Shown: piece by piece, positions 58,079-60,261 of the stretch
Layout: the number at the start of each line of letters is the position of its first letter
Numbering within the stretch: position 1 is the stretch's first letter
Assembly (NCBI GenBank): GCA_002329325.1
Contig: DCTX01000026.1
Span: 105,613-165,873 of the forward strand
DNA: 60,261 nt
Direction of reading: 5' to 3'
DNA from: Anaerolineales bacterium UBA1429
GTDB lineage: Bacteria > Chloroflexota > Anaerolineae > UBA1429
Position numbers and translations under genes: made by a program
The notes under the pieces: generated by a model
Database searches by the model: none
What the model was told of the DNA's origin: nothing
The model's input: the letters and a program-made list of their open reading frames with translations, nothing else

Positions 58079-58142
58079 GCGCCCTGGCGGGCCAGATGCG
58101 AGCCGAAGGCGAGCTGCGTGCGAGAAGCGCGAGGGCCCGGCC

Positions 58143-58952
58143 TCAGGGCACCAGGGCCAGGGGGTGCGCCCCCAGCCCATAGGCCAGCCGCGCCCAGGCA
58201 AAGGCGAGGGTAAGGGCCAGGATCGCCACGGTGTAGGCCAGATCCAGCGGGCGAAAGCGCAGCCGGTGCAGGTAGCTGCGGTGGGGCAGCGCCCCCAGAG
58301 CCCGCGATTCCAGGGCGTAGGACAGGTGCTGCGCGGTGCGCAGCGCGGTGATCAGCATGGCCACGGTGATGGGGATATACGCCCTGGCGCGGCGGAAGGG
58401 CCCGCCCCGCGTCAGATCCAGGGCGCGGGCCTGCTGCGCCTCGGAGATGGTGCGAAAGACGCCGGCCATGGTGGGCAGGTAGCGCAGCGCCATGGCGACG
58501 GTCAGCCCCCAGGTGTAGGGCAGGCCCAGGGCCACCAGCCCCAACACCAGCGAGGACTGGTCCGTGGTAAAGAGCCAGCTCAGCACCACAAAGGCCAGGG
58601 CCGCGATGCGCAGGCCGATGGCCAGGCCTTGGGCCACGTTGAACGCCGAGAGCCGCACTACCCACCAGGCGATGAGGGGTTCCTCGCCCACCGGGTTCAG
58701 CAGGGCCCACAGGAGGGCGATCAGCGCCGCCGTGGGCAAGGTCACCCGCCAGACCCAGCCGATGCGGCGGCCCTCGATGCCGGCGAGCCATAGCAGGCCG
58801 TGCACGCCCGCCAGCGCCAGCAGGATCAGCCACAGGTTCTGGGTAGCCAGCAGGCAGCCCGAGGCGCACAGCGTCAGCAGCAGCTTGACCCGCGGGTCGG
58901 CGCGGTGCAGGGCGGAGCGGCCGGGCTGGTACAGATCATAGGCCAGGCTCAT
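58143..58952 (-). CDS. ECF transporter transmembrane component (EcfT/CbiQ family)
   Basis: 269 residues with five to six membrane helices. N-terminal 'MSLAYDLYQPGRSALHRADPRVKLLLTL' is the EcfT start, and the coupling-helix region includes 'ARALDLTRGGPFRRARAYIPI', where the family has its A-R-x motif contacting the ATPases. The start overlaps the ATPase stop codon by ATGA, so they are coupled. Substrate-binding S component not in the window; nothing here says which vitamin or metal is taken up. Confidence 0.87.
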   Translation of the reverse strand: MSLAYDLYQPGRSALHRADPRVKLLLTLCASGCLLATQNLWLILLALAGVHGLLWLAGIEGRRIGWVWRVTLPTAALIALLWALLNPVGEEPLIAWWVVRLSAFNVAQGLAIGLRIAALAFVVLSWLFTTDQSSLVLGLVALGLPYTWGLTVAMALRYLPTMAGVFRTISEAQQARALDLTRGGPFRRARAYIPITVAMLITALRTAQHLSYALESRALGALPHRSYLHRLRFRPLDLAYTVAILALTLAFAWARLAYGLGAHPLALVP

Positions 58953-60261
58953 GGTTCCACCCCGCGCAAGCGCCCATAGGCCCGGCAAAAGGCCTCCACG
59001 GTCAGCAGGCCGCCGGGCAGGCCCAGGTCGCCCAGGCGTTGGGCCAGGGCCGCCACCGGAGGCGGCGCCAGCGAGGCGCGGGCCAGGGCCTCGCTTTGCC
59101 GAAAGACATCCTCCGGCGGCCCCTGCAGCAGGGCGCGCCCCTGATCCATCACCAGCACCTGGCGGCAGTGGGCCGCCACGAGCTGCATATCGTGGCTCAC
59201 CAGAACGATGGTGTGCCCTTCGCGGTGCATGGCGTCCACCCGGCGCATCAACTCGTCGGCGCTGCGCCGATCCAGCCCGGCCGTGGGCTCGTCCAGGATC
59301 AACAGGCGGGGACGCATGGCATACACAGCGGCGATGGAGACCTTGCGGCGCAGGCCATAGCCCAGCACGGCGGGCGGCAGATCGGCATGGGCTTCGAGAT
59401 CAAAGGCGGCCAGGGCGTCCTCCACTCGCTCGCGCACCAGATCGGCGCTCAACCCCAGATTGCGCGGCCCAAAGGCGATCTCCTCGCGGATGGTGGCGCA
59501 AAAGATCTGGTGGTCGGGGTTCTGAAAGACATAGCCCACCGAGCGGGCCAGCTCGCCCACGCTGACCTGGCGTGTATCCACGCCAAAGACGAGCACGCGC
59601 CCCTCGGTGGGGCGCAGCAGCCCGTTGAAATGCTTGACCAGGGTGGTCTTGCCGGAGCCGTTTTGGCCAATGATGCCCAGGTAGGCATTATCGGCGATCT
59701 CGAGATCCACGCCCTCCAGCGCCGGCAGCTCGGGATCGTAGCGATAGATCAGGCCGCGGGTGGCGACGGCCAAACGGGAGCCCTCGCTCCCTGCCTTGAC
59801 CGCCCCTTGTGAGGGTGGGGTGGCGCAACAGCTCGCTGCTTCGGCTGTAGGCGTGGGCGCGGGCAGCGCCGTCGCCCGCAGCGCCGCCTCGGCGTCATCC
59901 AGCGAGAGGAAACGCCGCCCCAGGCCGAACCGCTGCTCCAGGGCCACCGAAAGCTCCGCCAATTGCGGGGCCGCCACCCCCACCCGATCCACGAGCTCCA
60001 TCCGATGGAACAGATCGGCAGGCGCGCCCTCCGCCACGACGCGCCCCTCGGCCATCAGGGCGACCCGGTCGGCAAAGGCGGCCACATGCTCGGGATCCTG
60101 GCTGACCATGACGATGGTCATGCTGCGGTCGCTGCGGAGCTGCTCGATGACGCGAAACACCTCCAGCCGCCCCAGGGGGTCCAGGGCCGCCGTAGGCTCG
60201 TCCAGGATGAGCACCTGGGGCAGCATGGCCAGCGCCGCCGCGATGGCCACCCGCTGCTTCT
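58949..60261 (-). CDS. ECF transporter double ATPase (EcfA1A2 fusion), N-terminus cut by window edge
   Basis: At least 437 residues. The window begins inside the first ATPase at its signature (K-Q-R-V-A-I-A), then Walker B 'VLILDEPTAALDP' and 'SQDPEHVAAFADRV'. After a Pro/Cys-containing linker (TPTAEAASCCATPP) the second ATPase is complete: Walker A 'GIIGQNGSGKTTLVKHF', Q-loop 'YVFQNPDHQIF', Walker B 'LLILDEPTAGLD', H-loop 'VSHDMQLVAAH'. Its signature is 'LGYGLRRKVSIA' instead of LSGGQ, so the ATP site completed by this motif is probably weak or inactive. Energises the EcfT component downstream. Confidence 0.9.
   Translation of the reverse strand, partial: KQRVAIAAALAMLPQVLILDEPTAALDPLGRLEVFRVIEQLRSDRSMTIVMVSQDPEHVAAFADRVALMAEGRVVAEGAPADLFHRMELVDRVGVAAPQLAELSVALEQRFGLGRRFLSLDDAEAALRATALPAPTPTAEAASCCATPPSQGAVKAGSEGSRLAVATRGLIYRYDPELPALEGVDLEIADNAYLGIIGQNGSGKTTLVKHFNGLLRPTEGRVLVFGVDTRQVSVGELARSVGYVFQNPDHQIFCATIREEIAFGPRNLGLSADLVRERVEDALAAFDLEAHADLPPAVLGYGLRRKVSIAAVYAMRPRLLILDEPTAGLDRRSADELMRRVDAMHREGHTIVLVSHDMQLVAAHCRQVLVMDQGRALLQGPPEDVFRQSEALARASLAPPPVAALAQRLGDLGLPGGLLTVEAFCRAYGRLRGVEP

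Noticed and set aside
1..60261. CRISPR arrays, tRNA or rRNA genes, prophage
   Set aside because: No regularly spaced repeats, no tRNA-like GGTTCGAATCC arms in intergenic DNA, no rRNA stretches and no phage structural or integrase genes were seen, except that encapsulin shares the HK97 fold; it lies among metabolic genes and is not phage-derived in context.

Overview
The window is 60 kb of GC-rich bacterial chromosome (roughly 65-70 % G+C in most genes). Several features point to Chloroflexota, probably the Anaerolineae side: lipoproteins and zinc-ribbon proteins carrying long Thr/Pro-rich linkers of repeated PTATAT type, paired M3-family oligoendopeptidases, many ferritin-like proteins, and intergenic palindromes of the CCCTCTCCC...GGGAGAGGG type. 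This placement is an inference; no rRNA or tRNA gene is present to confirm it.

Layout. 1-5.6 kb: edge of a lipoprotein gene, then a surface polysaccharide block (flippase and three GT-B glycosyltransferases). 5.6-9.3 kb: zinc-ribbon membrane protein, a CxxC membrane protein with an RDD/SHOCT partner, and infA. 9.4-10.8 kb: an insertion sequence with doubled terminal repeats and an 11-bp target duplication, inserted just upstream of the infA promoter. 10.8-20.4 kb: FucU/RbsD mutarotase, an unknown lipoprotein, a TMEM165-type transporter, flavoproteins, a NatAB-like ABC exporter operon, a HAD phosphatase and a DHDPS-family aldolase. 20.4-26.4 kb: two oligoendopeptidases F and an ABC exporter with an insertion in its ATPase domain. 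26.7-31.1 kb: a catabolic module of a class II glycerate-kinase-like protein, an enolase homologue that has lost most catalytic residues, an RraA-like protein and a LysE exporter. 31.2-32.6 kb: three overlapping small genes (DUF3467-like, unknown, HEPN-like). 33.1-36.3 kb: glutamine synthetase, a uroporphyrinogen-decarboxylase-family protein and a VOC protein. 36.9-40.9 kb: an AT-richer membrane glycosyltransferase, a zinc-dependent phospholipase-C-like protein and a GT4 enzyme. 40.9-43.9 kb (minus): a B12-binding protein and an opine-dehydrogenase-like protein.

The most striking block is 44.0-53.9 kb. One long co-directional run opens with a consensus promoter that has a dyad inside its spacer. 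It encodes a rubrerythrin-like protein, rubredoxin, a rubredoxin-reductase-like flavoprotein, a 317-residue protein made of two complete di-iron ferritin-like domains and ending in PIGSLIK, and an encapsulin shell protein. It continues with a 2-oxoacid:ferredoxin oxidoreductase (KorAB type), a glutaredoxin-PDZ fusion, two more rubrerythrin-like proteins, a DUF554 membrane protein and a sugar isomerase-like protein. I read this as an iron/oxidative-stress nanocompartment with its own electron-supply chain; the tandem-ferritin cargo with an encapsulin-targeting tail is the main candidate novelty.

54.0-60.3 kb (mostly minus): an Ldh2-family dehydrogenase, a tiny single-TM protein behind a perfect consensus promoter, a membrane protein, KDPG aldolase with KDG kinase (the lower half of a uronate/Entner-Doudoroff branch), and an ECF-type transporter (T component plus fused double ATPase, cut by the window edge).
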